A stretch of 64,000 nucleotides of DNA from Aurantibacter sp034110465 (GCA_034110465.1 JAWUZD010000003.1:186001-250000); one strand, 5' to 3'. Positions 17,620-27,611 are shown, numbered from the stretch's first letter. Numbers and translations are program-made. The notes: a model not told the origin generated them from the letters alone.

Positions 17620-18078
17620 ATGATAGATAATTTCGAAAACGAATATTTTGGTATTGGAATACAGAATGGGAAAACACCAGAAAACCTAGGTGTCTTATGG
17701 CGTACGGCTCAGAATTTAGGAGCAAGTTATATTTTTACTATTGGAAACAGGTATGCAAAACAAGCTTGCGACACGCATAATGCCGTAAAATCTATACCCT
17801 ATTTTCATTACGATAATTTTCAAGATTTCTACAATAACATTCCTAAAGGCGCTAGATTAGTTGGTGTAGAATTAGACAATTCTGCTTTAGAATTAGAGAC
17901 ATTTCATCATCCAAGACGTTGCGTTTATTTGCTAGGCGCAGAAGATCATGGTTTATCTAAAGAAGCCATAGAAAAATCGCATTTTTTAATTAAATTTAAA
18001 TCACAATTAAGTCTAAATGTCGCAGTTGCAGGAAGTATTGTGATGTATGATAGAGGAATAAACAAACCAAGGTCGTAA
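17620..18078 (+). CDS. SpoU/TrmH-type RNA 2'-O-methyltransferase
   Basis: The 152 aa protein is a minimal SPOUT methyltransferase without the extra N-terminal RNA-binding domain. The three SpoU motifs are clear: ENLGVLWRTA with the catalytic Arg (about 21-30), LLGAEDHGLS (about 107-116) and LSLNVAVAGSIVMYD near the end. It should methylate a ribose in tRNA or rRNA using SAM; the target site is unknown, although small members often act on the tRNA wobble position (TrmL). It is followed by era with a gap of 27 nt that contains a separate promoter box. Confidence 0.88.
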   Translation: MIDNFENEYFGIGIQNGKTPENLGVLWRTAQNLGASYIFTIGNRYAKQACDTHNAVKSIPYFHYDNFQDFYNNIPKGARLVGVELDNSALELETFHHPRRCVYLLGAEDHGLSKEAIEKSHFLIKFKSQLSLNVAVAGSIVMYDRGINKPRS

Positions 18079-18083
18079 CTTTG
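18076..18083 (+). promoter_or_regulatory. Bacteroidetes -7 box for era
   Basis: TAACTTTG matches TAnnTTTG. It overlaps the stop codon of the methyltransferase gene and ends 22 nt before the era ATG. Confidence 0.5.
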
Positions 18084-18105
18084 TGGCCTATTAAATGAAT
18101 AATAT

Positions 18106-18987
18106 ATGAGTCATAAAGCAGGTTTTGTAAATATAATTGGTAATCCTAATGTGGGGAAATCTACGTTAATGAATGCATTTGTAGGCGAAAAACTATCTAT
18201 TATAACTAGCAAAGCTCAAACTACAAGACACCGAATTTTAGGTATTGTAAATGGTGAAGATTTTCAGGTGATATTAAGTGATACGCCAGGAATTATAAAA
18301 CCAGCTTACCAGTTACAAGCTTCTATGATGGATTTTGTAAAGTCGGCTTTTGATGATGCTGATTTACTAATATATATGGTAGAAATTGGTGAGAAAGAGC
18401 TAAAAGACGAAGCTTTTTTTAATAGAATTACAAATTCTAAAATACCCGTATTATTACTTTTAAATAAAATTGATAAGTCTAACCAAGACGAATTAGTAGA
18501 GCAAGTACAGATTTGGGGAGAAAAAGTTCCAAATGCCTTAATCTATCCAATATCTGCTTTAGAAGGATTTAATGTAAAAGAAGTGTTTGATAAAATTATT
18601 GAACTTTTACCAGAATCTCCTGCCTTCTACCCTAAAGATCAACTAACCGATAAGCCTGAACGTTTTTTTGTAAACGAAAAAATTCGTGAGAAAATTTTAA
18701 TGCATTACAAAAAAGAAATCCCCTATGCTGTTGAAGTAGATTGCGAAGAGTTTTTTGAAGAAGAAACCATTATACGTATGCGAGCTGTAATTATGGTAGA
18801 GCGCGAAACGCAAAAAGGAATTATTATTGGCCATAAAGGCGAAGCAATAAAACGTGTTGGTGTAGAAGCTAGAAAGGATTTAGAAAAATTCTTTGGAAAG
18901 CAAATTTACTTAGAACTTTATGCTAAAGTAAATAAGAATTGGAGAAGTAATGACAGACAATTAAAACGTTTTGGTTATAACAACTAA
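18106..18987 (+). CDS. era: GTPase Era, 16S rRNA-binding ribosome assembly factor
   Basis: The 293 aa protein couples GTP hydrolysis to 30S subunit maturation by binding the 3' end of 16S rRNA. The G domain shows G1 GNPNVGKST (11-19), G3 DTPG and G4 NKID (about 126-129). The C-terminal KH domain carries GHKG in IIIGHKGEAIKRVG. Length and order are standard. It is followed by a terminator-like hairpin and, after a minus-strand gene, by der, the other ribosome-assembly GTPase. Confidence 0.97.
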   Translation: MSHKAGFVNIIGNPNVGKSTLMNAFVGEKLSIITSKAQTTRHRILGIVNGEDFQVILSDTPGIIKPAYQLQASMMDFVKSAFDDADLLIYMVEIGEKELKDEAFFNRITNSKIPVLLLLNKIDKSNQDELVEQVQIWGEKVPNALIYPISALEGFNVKEVFDKIIELLPESPAFYPKDQLTDKPERFFVNEKIREKILMHYKKEIPYAVEVDCEEFFEEETIIRMRAVIMVERETQKGIIIGHKGEAIKRVGVEARKDLEKFFGKQIYLELYAKVNKNWRSNDRQLKRFGYNN

Positions 18988-19008
18988 AACTAAATATAAA
19001 CAATATGC

Positions 19009-19036
19009 AAAAGCTCTAATTAATTTTAGAGCTTTT
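19009..19036. terminator. Terminator shared by era and a convergent gene
   Basis: AAAAGCTCTAA pairs with TTAGAGCTTTT. The stem overlaps the last codons of the minus-strand gene that ends at 19016, so on that strand it is formed from coding sequence. Confidence 0.65.
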
Positions 19037-19528
19037 ATTATTTAATATACCTTCCATAAATTTATGTAGTTTTTGCATCTCTACTTTTCCAGCAGTTTTA
19101 CCCATTCGTCCAGCAACATATAAAACAACCCAAAAGAGAACCATAAATACCGTAGCAGTTCCTTGTATAAAAAAGTCTTTGTCTAATTTATAATTAGTAT
19201 AACCCCAAATGGAAAAACCAATAAACAAAACAGCTATTATAAAATGAAAGAACATAAACATTGTCCAAACAGTAGGATTTGGCCCAAATAAACCAGATAA
19301 TGCAGCTTTTTCTTTATCAAAAGACATAATCTCTAAATGTAACTGTGGCGACCAAAAGTGCTGTTCCTTTTTTGGAATTCTAATAAAAACGTGATTATCT
19401 ACACGAGATACCACTAAATTCTCTGGATTATTTGCTGTAGCTTCAAAGCGAGATAATATAGCTTCATTATGCTCATTTAAATCTAATTTAAAACGTGGTC
19501 TTAAAACAATTTCTTCTCCTAAAGTCAT
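19016..19528 (-). CDS. Conserved-looking two-helix membrane protein, function unknown
   Basis: The 170 aa product is not recognised. The first 85 residues are soluble and beta-rich (VDNHVFIRIPKKEQHFWSPQLHLEI). Two transmembrane helices follow at about 87-110 and 120-140, then a short basic tail. There is no signal peptide, so the N-terminal domain should be cytosolic. It sits between era and der on the opposite strand. Neighbouring GTPases may cause such genes to be mis-annotated as GTP-binding proteins; no G motif is present here. Confidence 0.75.
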   Translation of the reverse strand: MTLGEEIVLRPRFKLDLNEHNEAILSRFEATANNPENLVVSRVDNHVFIRIPKKEQHFWSPQLHLEIMSFDKEKAALSGLFGPNPTVWTMFMFFHFIIAVLFIGFSIWGYTNYKLDKDFFIQGTATVFMVLFWVVLYVAGRMGKTAGKVEMQKLHKFMEGILNNKSSKIN

Positions 19529-19580
19529 GATATAAAATATAATAGCGTGAATTTAGTGATTTTTTTCTATTAACAAACAC

Positions 19581-19588
19581 TACCTTTG
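19581..19588 (+). promoter_or_regulatory. Bacteroidetes -7 box for der
   Basis: TACCTTTG matches TAnnTTTG and ends 40 nt before the der ATG. Confidence 0.6.
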
Positions 19589-19628
19589 CAATCGCTTACA
19601 GGATATGTAATGCATAAAAAATAAAATT

Positions 19629-20939
19629 ATGGGTAGTATAGTAGCAATTGTAGGAAGACCTAATGTAGGTAAATCGACTTTTTTTAACCGTTTAATTCAA
19701 CGTCGCGAAGCCATTGTAGACGCAGTAAGTGGAGTAACTAGAGATAGACATTACGGTAAAAGTGATTGGAACGGAAAAGAATTCTCTTTAATTGATACTG
19801 GTGGATATGTAAAAGGATCTGACGATATTTTTGAAGCTGAAATAGACAAACAAGTAGAACTTGCAATAGACGAAGCTGATGCCATTATCTTTATGGTAGA
19901 TGTAGAAAGTGGAGTTACAGGAATGGACGAAGATGTTGCTAAACTTCTTCGCAAAGTATCAAAACCGGTATTTTTAGTTGTAAACAAAGTTGATAACGGT
20001 AAACGTGCTGAAGATGCTGTAGAATTTTACAGTTTAGGCTTAGGTGAATATTATAATGTTGCAAGTATTAATGGAAGTGGTACTGGAGATTTATTAGATG
20101 ATTTAGTAAAAGCATTACCTGAAATTGAAGATATACAAGAAGAAGAAAATCCATTACCGCGTTTTGCTGTAGTAGGAAGACCAAATGCAGGAAAATCTTC
20201 TTTTATAAACGCTTTAATTGGAGAAGAAAGATATATTGTTACTGACATTGCAGGAACAACCCGCGATTCTATGGATACCAAATACAATCGTTTTGGTTTT
20301 GATTTCAACTTAGTAGATACTGCAGGAATTAGAAGAAAAAAGAAAGTAAGAGAAGATTTAGAATTCTATTCTGTAATGCGAAGCGTTAGAGCTATAGAAC
20401 ATTCTGATGTGTGTTTATTAGTTGTAGATGCTACGCGAAGTTTTGACGGACAAGTTCAAAACATATTTTGGCTAGCACAACGCAACCGTAAAGGAATTGT
20501 TGTTTTAGTTAACAAATGGGACTTAGTAGAAAAAGATCATAAAACAACTACTGAATATGAAAAACACATACGTAAACAACTAGAACCGTTTACAGATGTA
20601 CCAATTATATTTATGTCAACTCTTACAAAGCAACGTATTTACAAAGCTATTGAAACTGCTGTTGAGGTTTATAATAACCGTTCTAAAAAAATTAAAACTA
20701 GTGAGCTTAACGACACATTACTTCCTATAATAGAGAATCGTCCGCCACCAGCATTAAAAGGTAAGTTTGTTAAGATTAAATATATTATGCAATTGCCAAC
20801 ACCACAACCGCAATTTGCTTTTTTCTGTAACTTACCACAATATGTAGCAGAATCTTATAAAAGGTTTTTAGAAAACAAATTAAGAGAAATTTACGATTTT
20901 AAAGGTGTACCAATTAGCATCTATATGCGTAAAAAATAA
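19629..20939 (+). CDS. der: GTPase Der (EngA), 50S ribosome assembly factor
   Basis: The 436 aa protein has the tandem G domains unique to Der/EngA. The first has GRPNVGKST (residues 8-16) and DTGG. The second has GRPNAGKSS near 183 with DTAG and NKWD. A KH-like C-terminal domain follows (PPALKGKFVKIKYIMQ) and ends with basic residues. It acts in 50S subunit maturation. The length is normal. It is a single gene with its own promoter, and a hairpin at 20957-20994 follows. Confidence 0.97.
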   Translation: MGSIVAIVGRPNVGKSTFFNRLIQRREAIVDAVSGVTRDRHYGKSDWNGKEFSLIDTGGYVKGSDDIFEAEIDKQVELAIDEADAIIFMVDVESGVTGMDEDVAKLLRKVSKPVFLVVNKVDNGKRAEDAVEFYSLGLGEYYNVASINGSGTGDLLDDLVKALPEIEDIQEEENPLPRFAVVGRPNAGKSSFINALIGEERYIVTDIAGTTRDSMDTKYNRFGFDFNLVDTAGIRRKKKVREDLEFYSVMRSVRAIEHSDVCLLVVDATRSFDGQVQNIFWLAQRNRKGIVVLVNKWDLVEKDHKTTTEYEKHIRKQLEPFTDVPIIFMSTLTKQRIYKAIETAVEVYNNRSKKIKTSELNDTLLPIIENRPPPALKGKFVKIKYIMQLPTPQPQFAFFCNLPQYVAESYKRFLENKLREIYDFKGVPISIYMRKK

Positions 20940-20956
20940 AACTACAATACATTAAA

Positions 20957-20994
20957 CAAATAGGGCTAAATTTAGATAAATTCAGCCCTATTTG
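20957..20994 (+). terminator. Hairpin downstream of der
   Basis: CAAATAGGGCT pairs with AGCCCTATTTG, and AAATTT/AAATT extend the inner stem. The T-run after it is weak (GGCTTTAATC), so it may terminate poorly or protect the mRNA 3' end. Confidence 0.5.
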
Positions 20995-21147
20995 GCTTTA
21001 ATCAACTATTTATAATGCAAAAAAATAGCAAAACTTTACCTTTTGTTTAACAGACTATGTAAGAAAGTCTAGATAATTTCGTTCTCTAGTTAATCAATTA
21101 AATTAACCCCACTTTTAATTGATCTTAACTTACAAACCAATAACATT

Positions 21148-23925
21148 ATGAAAAACTTTTTTTACTTACTTATGCTTTGTTGCGTAAGTATTTCTTTTGG
21201 TCAAAGTAACGACTTTAAGATTTTTGGATCGCTGCAATCAAGCGACGAAAACCTACCACTTGATGCCGCTACAGTACATGTAGAAAAACAAAAAGATAGT
21301 AGTTTAGTTGCTTATACAATTTCAGAATCTGACGGAAGTTTTATTATAGAAGACGAAACTGCTGAAAGTAAACTAAACCTATTTGTGTCTTATGTTGGTT
21401 ATCAAACTTTAAAAAAAGAAATCTTACTTAATAAAAAAGAAATTAATGTTGGTAAACTAACACTTGAATTAAGTAATTCTTTAGATGAAGTTGTAATTAA
21501 AACGGCTGCACCTGTAACTATCAAAAAAGATACTTTAGAATTTAATGTAAAATCTTTTAAAACAAAGAAAGATGCTACAGTTGAAGATTTATTAAAAAAA
21601 TTACCTGGCGTAGAAATTGATGCTGAAGGAAAGATTAAAATAAATGGAAAAGAAGTTAATAAAATACTGGTTAACGGTAAGCCCTTTTTTGGAGATGACC
21701 CAACTATTACAACAAAAAACTTAACTAAAGATATTATTGAAAAAATACAAGTTGTAGATACCAAAACAAAATCCGAAGCTTATTCTGGAGAAGATGGAGA
21801 TACAGAAAACAAAACCATAAATTTAACCATAAAGGAAGAAAATAATAAAGGGGTTTTTGGTCGAGTAGCAGCAGGAGCAGGAACTTATGAACGCTGGGAA
21901 TTTGCAGGTATGTTTAACCGTTTTGATAACGATCAGCGCATAAGTATTCTTGCTGGAGGAAATAACATAAATTCCCCTGGATTTAGTTTTGGCGAAATTT
22001 CTAAAATGTTTGGAAGAAGTAATAGTTCTAGTTGGAACAGCAATGGTTCTTTTAGTATTGGCGGACGTTCTTTTGGTGGCGGACAAGGTATAACAACATC
22101 AAAAAACGCAGGTTTAAATTATGCAGATAAAATTGGTGAAAAAAGTGATATTTCTGCAGACTACTTCTACTCTACTAGTAATTCGGATAACGAAAGTGCA
22201 TCGCAAAGAGAAACGTTCTTAAATGATTCTCGTTTCTTTTCTGATTCTAAATCTTCATCTATTTCAGACACAGATAGTCATACTACAAACTTAGATTATG
22301 AAGTAAAAATAGACACAACACTTTTCTTAAATATAAAACCATCATTTAGCTATTCTAATTCGACAACAACTTATAATAGCCAAGACAATTCTTTTAATGA
22401 AGATAGAGATTTAACTAACTCTTCTACTTTAAATTCATTTGTAGAAAACACCTCTTCCAGATTTGGAAACGATTTAGAAATAACCAAAAAAATTGGCGCT
22501 AAAGGTGCATATATTAAGGTTGGTTTCGAAAATGAATTTTCAAAATTAGAAGGCGACGATTTTATAAATTCTAACACTCAATTTTTTGGTACTACTACTG
22601 ATATTACTAGAGATCAATTTACAGATCAAGAGAATAAAACCACAAACTTTGGTAGCGATATAACAGTAAGTATTCCTTTGGAAAAAGATAAATGGTTTTT
22701 AAATGCTACTTATTCTTTTAATAGAGATAAAAACGAAAATAGACAAAGCACTTTTAATAAAAATATTACAACAAATGAGTACGACCAATTCGATACGGAT
22801 TTAAGTACCGATTTTAACTACATAGATTCTCAAAGTCGTCCTGGTTTACGCTTACGTTATAAAGGAGAAAAATTATCTGGTAGACTTGGAGCAACTTATG
22901 TGTTTAGAACTTTAGAAAATCAAGATGAACTAAGACCCGAATTTAATGTAGAACGCGATTTTAATGCACTTGAAGTTAACTCTTATCTAAATTATAGATT
23001 TAGTAAAAAATCATCGGTTTATGTTAATTATCGTTTAAATAATAATCCACCAGCATTATCTCAATTACAAGCTTTTGATAATGTTTCAAATCCATTAAAC
23101 ACCATTACTGGAAACCCTAATTTAGAACCATCTAATAATCATAACATCTATTTTGGATTTAATTCTTACGATTGGGCAAAAAAATCTGGCTTTTATAGCT
23201 ATGCAGGTATAACTGCAATAGAAAACAATGTGGTTTCAAAAACAATTGTAGATCCAACTACGTTAAAAAGAACAACAACTTATGAGAATGTTGATGGTAA
23301 TAACAATGGTTATTTAGGTGCTAGTTATAGTAAAAATTTTAAACTAGATTCTTTAAAATCTATTAGGGTTAGAGTTGGCGGAAATAGTAATTTCTCTAAA
23401 AATATAAACTTTAATAACGAAGTAAAATATGCTAGTAGGACATTATCTTATGAGCCAAGTATTGGATTAGAATTTATGTGGTCTAAACTATTTGAATTTA
23501 AACCTAGATACAGTATAAGCTTTAATAACACTAGTTTTGATATTGATAATTTTGAAAATCAAAAATTTACAAGACATAATTTAGGAATAGAAACAGCTAC
23601 TTTTTTACCTAAAAAGTTTGAATGGCGAAACGATATTAATTACAACTACAATACTAATATTGCAGATGGTTTTCAAAAAAGTGCTTGGTTTTGGAATTCA
23701 TCACTTTCTTATGCCATACTAAAAGATAAAGGTCTAGTAACTTTAAAAGTTTACGATTTATTAAATCAAAATACAAATGCCACAAGAGTTGCCTCTCAAG
23801 ATTATATTGAAGACAGACAGAGTACTGTTTTAACTCAATATTTTATGCTAAACTTTAGTTGGAAATTTAATAGTCTTGGTGCTAAAGCAAACGAAGGTGG
23901 AGGAAGACATTATTATGGTGGCTAA
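21148..23925 (+). CDS. TonB-receptor-like outer-membrane beta-barrel protein
   Basis: The 925 aa protein has a signal peptide (ending SISFGQ). A carboxypeptidase-regulatory-like domain follows (about 25-110, with LFVSYVGYQTL), then a plug-like domain (about 120-235, VEDLLKKLPGVEIDAEGKI) and a C-terminal beta-barrel of about 650 residues. It belongs to the Bacteroidetes outer-membrane barrel family related to TonB-dependent receptors. No SusD partner is adjacent, so it is probably not a polysaccharide-utilisation receptor. Ser/Gly-rich runs occur in the barrel around residues 285-310, and the chain ends in a Gly-rich HYYGG tail. The cargo is unknown. Confidence 0.87.
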   Translation: MKNFFYLLMLCCVSISFGQSNDFKIFGSLQSSDENLPLDAATVHVEKQKDSSLVAYTISESDGSFIIEDETAESKLNLFVSYVGYQTLKKEILLNKKEINVGKLTLELSNSLDEVVIKTAAPVTIKKDTLEFNVKSFKTKKDATVEDLLKKLPGVEIDAEGKIKINGKEVNKILVNGKPFFGDDPTITTKNLTKDIIEKIQVVDTKTKSEAYSGEDGDTENKTINLTIKEENNKGVFGRVAAGAGTYERWEFAGMFNRFDNDQRISILAGGNNINSPGFSFGEISKMFGRSNSSSWNSNGSFSIGGRSFGGGQGITTSKNAGLNYADKIGEKSDISADYFYSTSNSDNESASQRETFLNDSRFFSDSKSSSISDTDSHTTNLDYEVKIDTTLFLNIKPSFSYSNSTTTYNSQDNSFNEDRDLTNSSTLNSFVENTSSRFGNDLEITKKIGAKGAYIKVGFENEFSKLEGDDFINSNTQFFGTTTDITRDQFTDQENKTTNFGSDITVSIPLEKDKWFLNATYSFNRDKNENRQSTFNKNITTNEYDQFDTDLSTDFNYIDSQSRPGLRLRYKGEKLSGRLGATYVFRTLENQDELRPEFNVERDFNALEVNSYLNYRFSKKSSVYVNYRLNNNPPALSQLQAFDNVSNPLNTITGNPNLEPSNNHNIYFGFNSYDWAKKSGFYSYAGITAIENNVVSKTIVDPTTLKRTTTYENVDGNNNGYLGASYSKNFKLDSLKSIRVRVGGNSNFSKNINFNNEVKYASRTLSYEPSIGLEFMWSKLFEFKPRYSISFNNTSFDIDNFENQKFTRHNLGIETATFLPKKFEWRNDINYNYNTNIADGFQKSAWFWNSSLSYAILKDKGLVTLKVYDLLNQNTNATRVASQDYIEDRQSTVLTQYFMLNFSWKFNSLGAKANEGGGRHYYGG

Positions 23926-23966
23926 AAAATCAAATAAGACTACTAATTAAAATAATAAAACTTTCT

Positions 23967-24001
23967 AAAAAACAGCCCGTATTTATGAGCTGTTTTTTTT
24001 T
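23967..24001 (+). terminator. Terminator after the outer-membrane barrel gene
   Basis: AAAAAACAGC pairs with GCTGTTTTTT across a 12 nt loop, followed by a T-run. Confidence 0.75.
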
Positions 24002-24147
24002 ACAAAATTTTCCGAAAATAATTTTTGCTACTCAAAAAAACCAAGTTAATATTCATATCTATATTATCTAATCTGCAAAAAAAACATAGACTAATTACAT
24101 ATTAAATAATTTATAGTATATTTATCTGTTGAATTAATTTAAAATAA

Positions 24148-27100
24148 ATGAAATCATTATTAAAAACTTTACTTACATTAATCTTTTTCACTAGTAGTAT
24201 TGGTTACTCACAGAATTTTAAAGCTATAAATTTCTCTCAATTAGATACCAAAGATGCTAAAACAGATTTAGTTATTCAGAATAAAAGTCCGCTTTCGTCA
24301 ATTGGTATAAAACAAACTAGTTATGACGCATATTCATTTTTACAACACTATAAAGAATTTAGTTATAGTGATCAATTAAATCGTTTTAATCAGTTAGACT
24401 ATTTAAAACGCTTGGTACAACCTGTTAGTTATGCAAATACGGTTAAAATTGGTATTATGCAATTAGATTTTGAAGAACTAAAACCTAATAGTCTAAAAGA
24501 CGGTTTAGTTAAAATTGAAACTAATTATATTAGAAGAATTTCTCAAGAACCAATTTTAGATGTAAAAGAAGCTACAATTATAGCACCTTTAGCAACCCAT
24601 AAAAGAGGATTAACAACTAGTTTTTTAATTGATGGTTCTCTTTTAATTAACAATACTAAAAATACAATTGATAAAATTGAAATAGATTTTAACGATAATG
24701 AAGGTTTTAGAGTTGTTAATATAAATGATTATGTAAATGTTTATTACTTAGAAACTGGCGACAAAAAAATTCAATTTAAATTAACCCTATCTAACGGAAC
24801 TGTTATTAACAGAACTTCGCCATTAAAAGTAACCAAATCTCGTAACGATATAGCTAACCAAAGACTTTTAGCTCCAACAGAAGTTAATTCTAGTATTATA
24901 GCAGATTTATCTGGTTATAGCGGTGCAACAAACCATGCTGGTTTAGCAGAATATGAAGTGTTTTTAGGTGCAGATAATGAACTAGATAAGCCAATTATTA
25001 TTGTGGATGGTTTTGACCCAAGCGATACAAGAACTATAGATGGTATTTATTCGTTACTAAATTTTGAAAGTAATGGTGTTACAGAAAACTTGGCAGATAA
25101 AGTTAGAGCAGATGAAGATCATGATGTTGTTTTAATTAATTTCCCTAGTTATTTTGTACTTCAAAACGGAAATTTACAATCGTTTGCTCAGTCAACAGAT
25201 ATTAATAACGATGCTGTAATTGATGCCTTAGATTACCCAGGAAGTACTGTTGTGGATGGTGGAGCAGATTTTATTGAACGTAACGCTTTTTCTGTTGTAG
25301 ATATTATAACACTAATTAACAGTCAAAAAATTGGCTTAGAAGAAAATGTAATTATTGGTCCAAGTATGGGCGGATTAATTACACGTTATGCTTTAAATTA
25401 TATGGAACAAGATCCTGGAAGTGTTGGATTTGATCACGAAACAAGATTATGGATGTCTTTTGACTCTCCACACCTTGGAGCAAATGTTCCAATTGGTTTC
25501 CAGAACTTATTTAATTACTTGGCATACGGCTTAGACACTTGGGTTGGAGATTTTAGTTTAGACTCTTTACGTCCAATAGTAGATGGTATGTTAAAATCAC
25601 CTGCTGCAAGACAGATGTTAACAGATCATTTTGAACCACATTTAGCGAATGGAGAAATTGCAGAATTCAACCCTAACTTAACTTTACCTATAAAACATCC
25701 ATACAGCAATACTTTTTTTAACGGTATAAATGGATTAACAACTTCTGGTTTTCCAGAAACGACAAGAAATGTATCTTTAATTAATGGTAGCGGAATAGGC
25801 AATCCTTATCAACATAAAAATGGAGATAATGTTGAACCCGGAGACCGAGTTTTAGATGCCTTTATTCCTGGTGTAGCCACATTAACAGATGCACACTTTG
25901 ATGTATGGTATACTGCAAATGCAGGGCAAACAATAAAAATAGCAGATATTTGGATAGATGCACCTTGGATTTGTTTTTGTGATATTAACGCTGAAACAGA
26001 TTCTGAATCGGAATCTTTTTCTAATGGAATTGATGCAGCGCCTGGTGGTCTTTTTGATTTAGGTGCTCTAGCTGCAAGTTTTGGTACTGCAGATGCTACA
26101 ATTAATGCATTTTTCAGCTCTTTAACTACAGATTATTTTAATTTTATTCCATCTGTAAGTGCAATGGCATTAAATACAAATGCGAATATTGATTGGAATG
26201 AAAATATAACTTTAGGTGCTGGAGATATTCCTTGGGATGATACTGTAACAACAAATCCACAAACACCTTTTGTAAACTGGTACATGCCAGATAATAATGA
26301 AGCACACGTAACACTTACAGAGAACAATGTTGAATTTGCATTAGATGAAATTTTGAAAAAAGCGGACATCTCTATAAAAATGATTCTACAAGGTGCAGCT
26401 ACAAATCCTGTTACAGGAGAAGAAGACTTAATGAGAGATGATTTAAGGAGCTTAAATTTAATACCTATGCAAAGTCCTTATAGCGACACTATTAGCACAG
26501 AAACAAGTGTTTTAAGTACTACTGGAGCAAATGCAATAGTTGATTGGGTTTGGATTGAGTTAAGAGATGCGACAGATAATACGTCAATAATAACCTCAAG
26601 ATCTGCTTTATTACAAAGAGATGGAGATGTTGTTGATATAGATGGTGTAAGTAGTCTTGGTTTTGAAATTCCTGGAAAAGCATATTATACCGTTGTAAAA
26701 CACCGAAATCATTTAGCAGTTATGTCAAACACTACTATTGCCTTATCGAGAAAAACAACTAGTTTAGACTTAACAACAACTAGTACATTAAACTTTGGAA
26801 CTGATGCACAAAAAGAATTAGAAAATGGTAGTTTAGCGTTATGGTCAGGTGATTCTAACGGAGATGGACAAATAAATTACTTAGGAGCTCTTTCAGACAT
26901 ACCAGCAATTAGTTCTTATGTATTTAACGATCCTCTTAATACTTTCTTTGGCGGACCACCAGTTGGTACTTATAGTTCTTTAGGTTATAGTAATACAGAT
27001 GTTAATATGGATGGGATTACTAGGTTTTTAGGAGCATCAAATGATGTGTCAATTATAAGTGATAACATTTTTAATAATCCGAGTAATACGTTTTTTGGCG

Positions 27101-27156
27101 GACCACCAACAGGAACATATATATTTACTCAACAATTACCAGAAGGTAGTAATTAA
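24148..27156 (+). CDS. Secreted lipase-like alpha/beta hydrolase with C-terminal dockerin-like repeats
   Basis: The 1002 aa exported protein has a signal peptide ending SIGYSQ and an N-terminal beta-rich region. A hydrolase domain follows in which GPSMGG places the nucleophile at Ser406 and SFDSPHLGA resembles the lipase segment after the nucleophile. PIIIVDGFDPSDTR near 280-295 would form the oxyanion strand. A further beta region precedes two copies of a 41-residue repeat, each starting with a calcium-loop-like DxNxDG and ending FFGGPPxGTY. The chain stops at QQLPEGSN. No classical type A T9SS domain is present, so the C-terminal repeats may themselves be the sorting signal. The substrate is probably a lipid ester; this is inference. 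Confidence 0.8.
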   Translation: MKSLLKTLLTLIFFTSSIGYSQNFKAINFSQLDTKDAKTDLVIQNKSPLSSIGIKQTSYDAYSFLQHYKEFSYSDQLNRFNQLDYLKRLVQPVSYANTVKIGIMQLDFEELKPNSLKDGLVKIETNYIRRISQEPILDVKEATIIAPLATHKRGLTTSFLIDGSLLINNTKNTIDKIEIDFNDNEGFRVVNINDYVNVYYLETGDKKIQFKLTLSNGTVINRTSPLKVTKSRNDIANQRLLAPTEVNSSIIADLSGYSGATNHAGLAEYEVFLGADNELDKPIIIVDGFDPSDTRTIDGIYSLLNFESNGVTENLADKVRADEDHDVVLINFPSYFVLQNGNLQSFAQSTDINNDAVIDALDYPGSTVVDGGADFIERNAFSVVDIITLINSQKIGLEENVIIGPSMGGLITRYALNYMEQDPGSVGFDHETRLWMSFDSPHLGANVPIGFQNLFNYLAYGLDTWVGDFSLDSLRPIVDGMLKSPAARQMLTDHFEPHLANGEIAEFNPNLTLPIKHPYSNTFFNGINGLTTSGFPETTRNVSLINGSGIGNPYQHKNGDNVEPGDRVLDAFIPGVATLTDAHFDVWYTANAGQTIKIADIWIDAPWICFCDINAETDSESESFSNGIDAAPGGLFDLGALAASFGTADATINAFFSSLTTDYFNFIPSVSAMALNTNANIDWNENITLGAGDIPWDDTVTTNPQTPFVNWYMPDNNEAHVTLTENNVEFALDEILKKADISIKMILQGAATNPVTGEEDLMRDDLRSLNLIPMQSPYSDTISTETSVLSTTGANAIVDWVWIELRDATDNTSIITSRSALLQRDGDVVDIDGVSSLGFEIPGKAYYTVVKHRNHLAVMSNTTIALSRKTTSLDLTTTSTLNFGTDAQKELENGSLALWSGDSNGDGQINYLGALSDIPAISSYVFNDPLNTFFGGPPVGTYSSLGYSNTDVNMDGITRFLGASNDVSIISDNIFNNPSNTFFGGPPTGTYIFTQQLPEGSN
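26851..27120 (+). repeat. Two dockerin-like coding repeats
   Basis: Copies at 26851-26973 and 26998-27120 encode 41 residues each with the shared plan D-x-N-x-D-G, then LGA, then a stretch rich in Asn/Asp, then NTFFGGPP-x-GTY. The spacing between copies is 49 codons. The DxNxDG loops are typical calcium sites of dockerin-type EF-hand repeats. Confidence 0.75.
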
Positions 27157-27180
27157 GACTAAACAACAATAGCTACTCAT

Positions 27181-27215
27181 AAAAAAGCCTAGACAAAGAT
27201 GTTTAGGTTTTTTTT
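27181..27215 (+). terminator. Terminator after the lipase-like gene
   Basis: CCTAGACA pairs with TGTTTAGG (one G-T), flanked by an A-run and eight T. Confidence 0.8.
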
Positions 27216-27216
27216 A

Positions 27217-27611
27217 TATTTATAATTTACAATCAATTGAATTGGGTTATAAATTAATTCAAAACACATACTATTGTCTTAAAATTTTTAATATTTAGCT
27301 TGAAGACTAATCTATAGTCAATTTATTGTTTTATATAAAAAAACTCCTCTATCAAATCATTACAAACTCGATTAAGCGTAAACACAACAATTAATTAGAT
27401 AATATAATAACTGTATTTATTTAAAATGTAGACTAACTAACATAAAATATGTAAAATACAGATAGTCATATAAAACAAAAAACTGTATTTGTGATTACTT
27501 ATTATAACAACTTGGATTCTCTCATACAAGAGGAAAACATATAATATAGAATTCGATTATCCATTATAAGAAATAGAATAAAATAGAGCTTGTCTATTAA
27601 TAGTAAAGAAT
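27217..27611. other. AT-rich gap of about 395 nt without a gene
   Basis: No reading frame of useful length is seen on either strand between the two terminators. The only structure noted is CTGTATTT at 27411-27418 and again at 27483-27490, with its reverse complement AAATACAG between them at 27454-27461. This allows two alternative hairpins. No clear -7 box was found. Confidence 0.5.
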
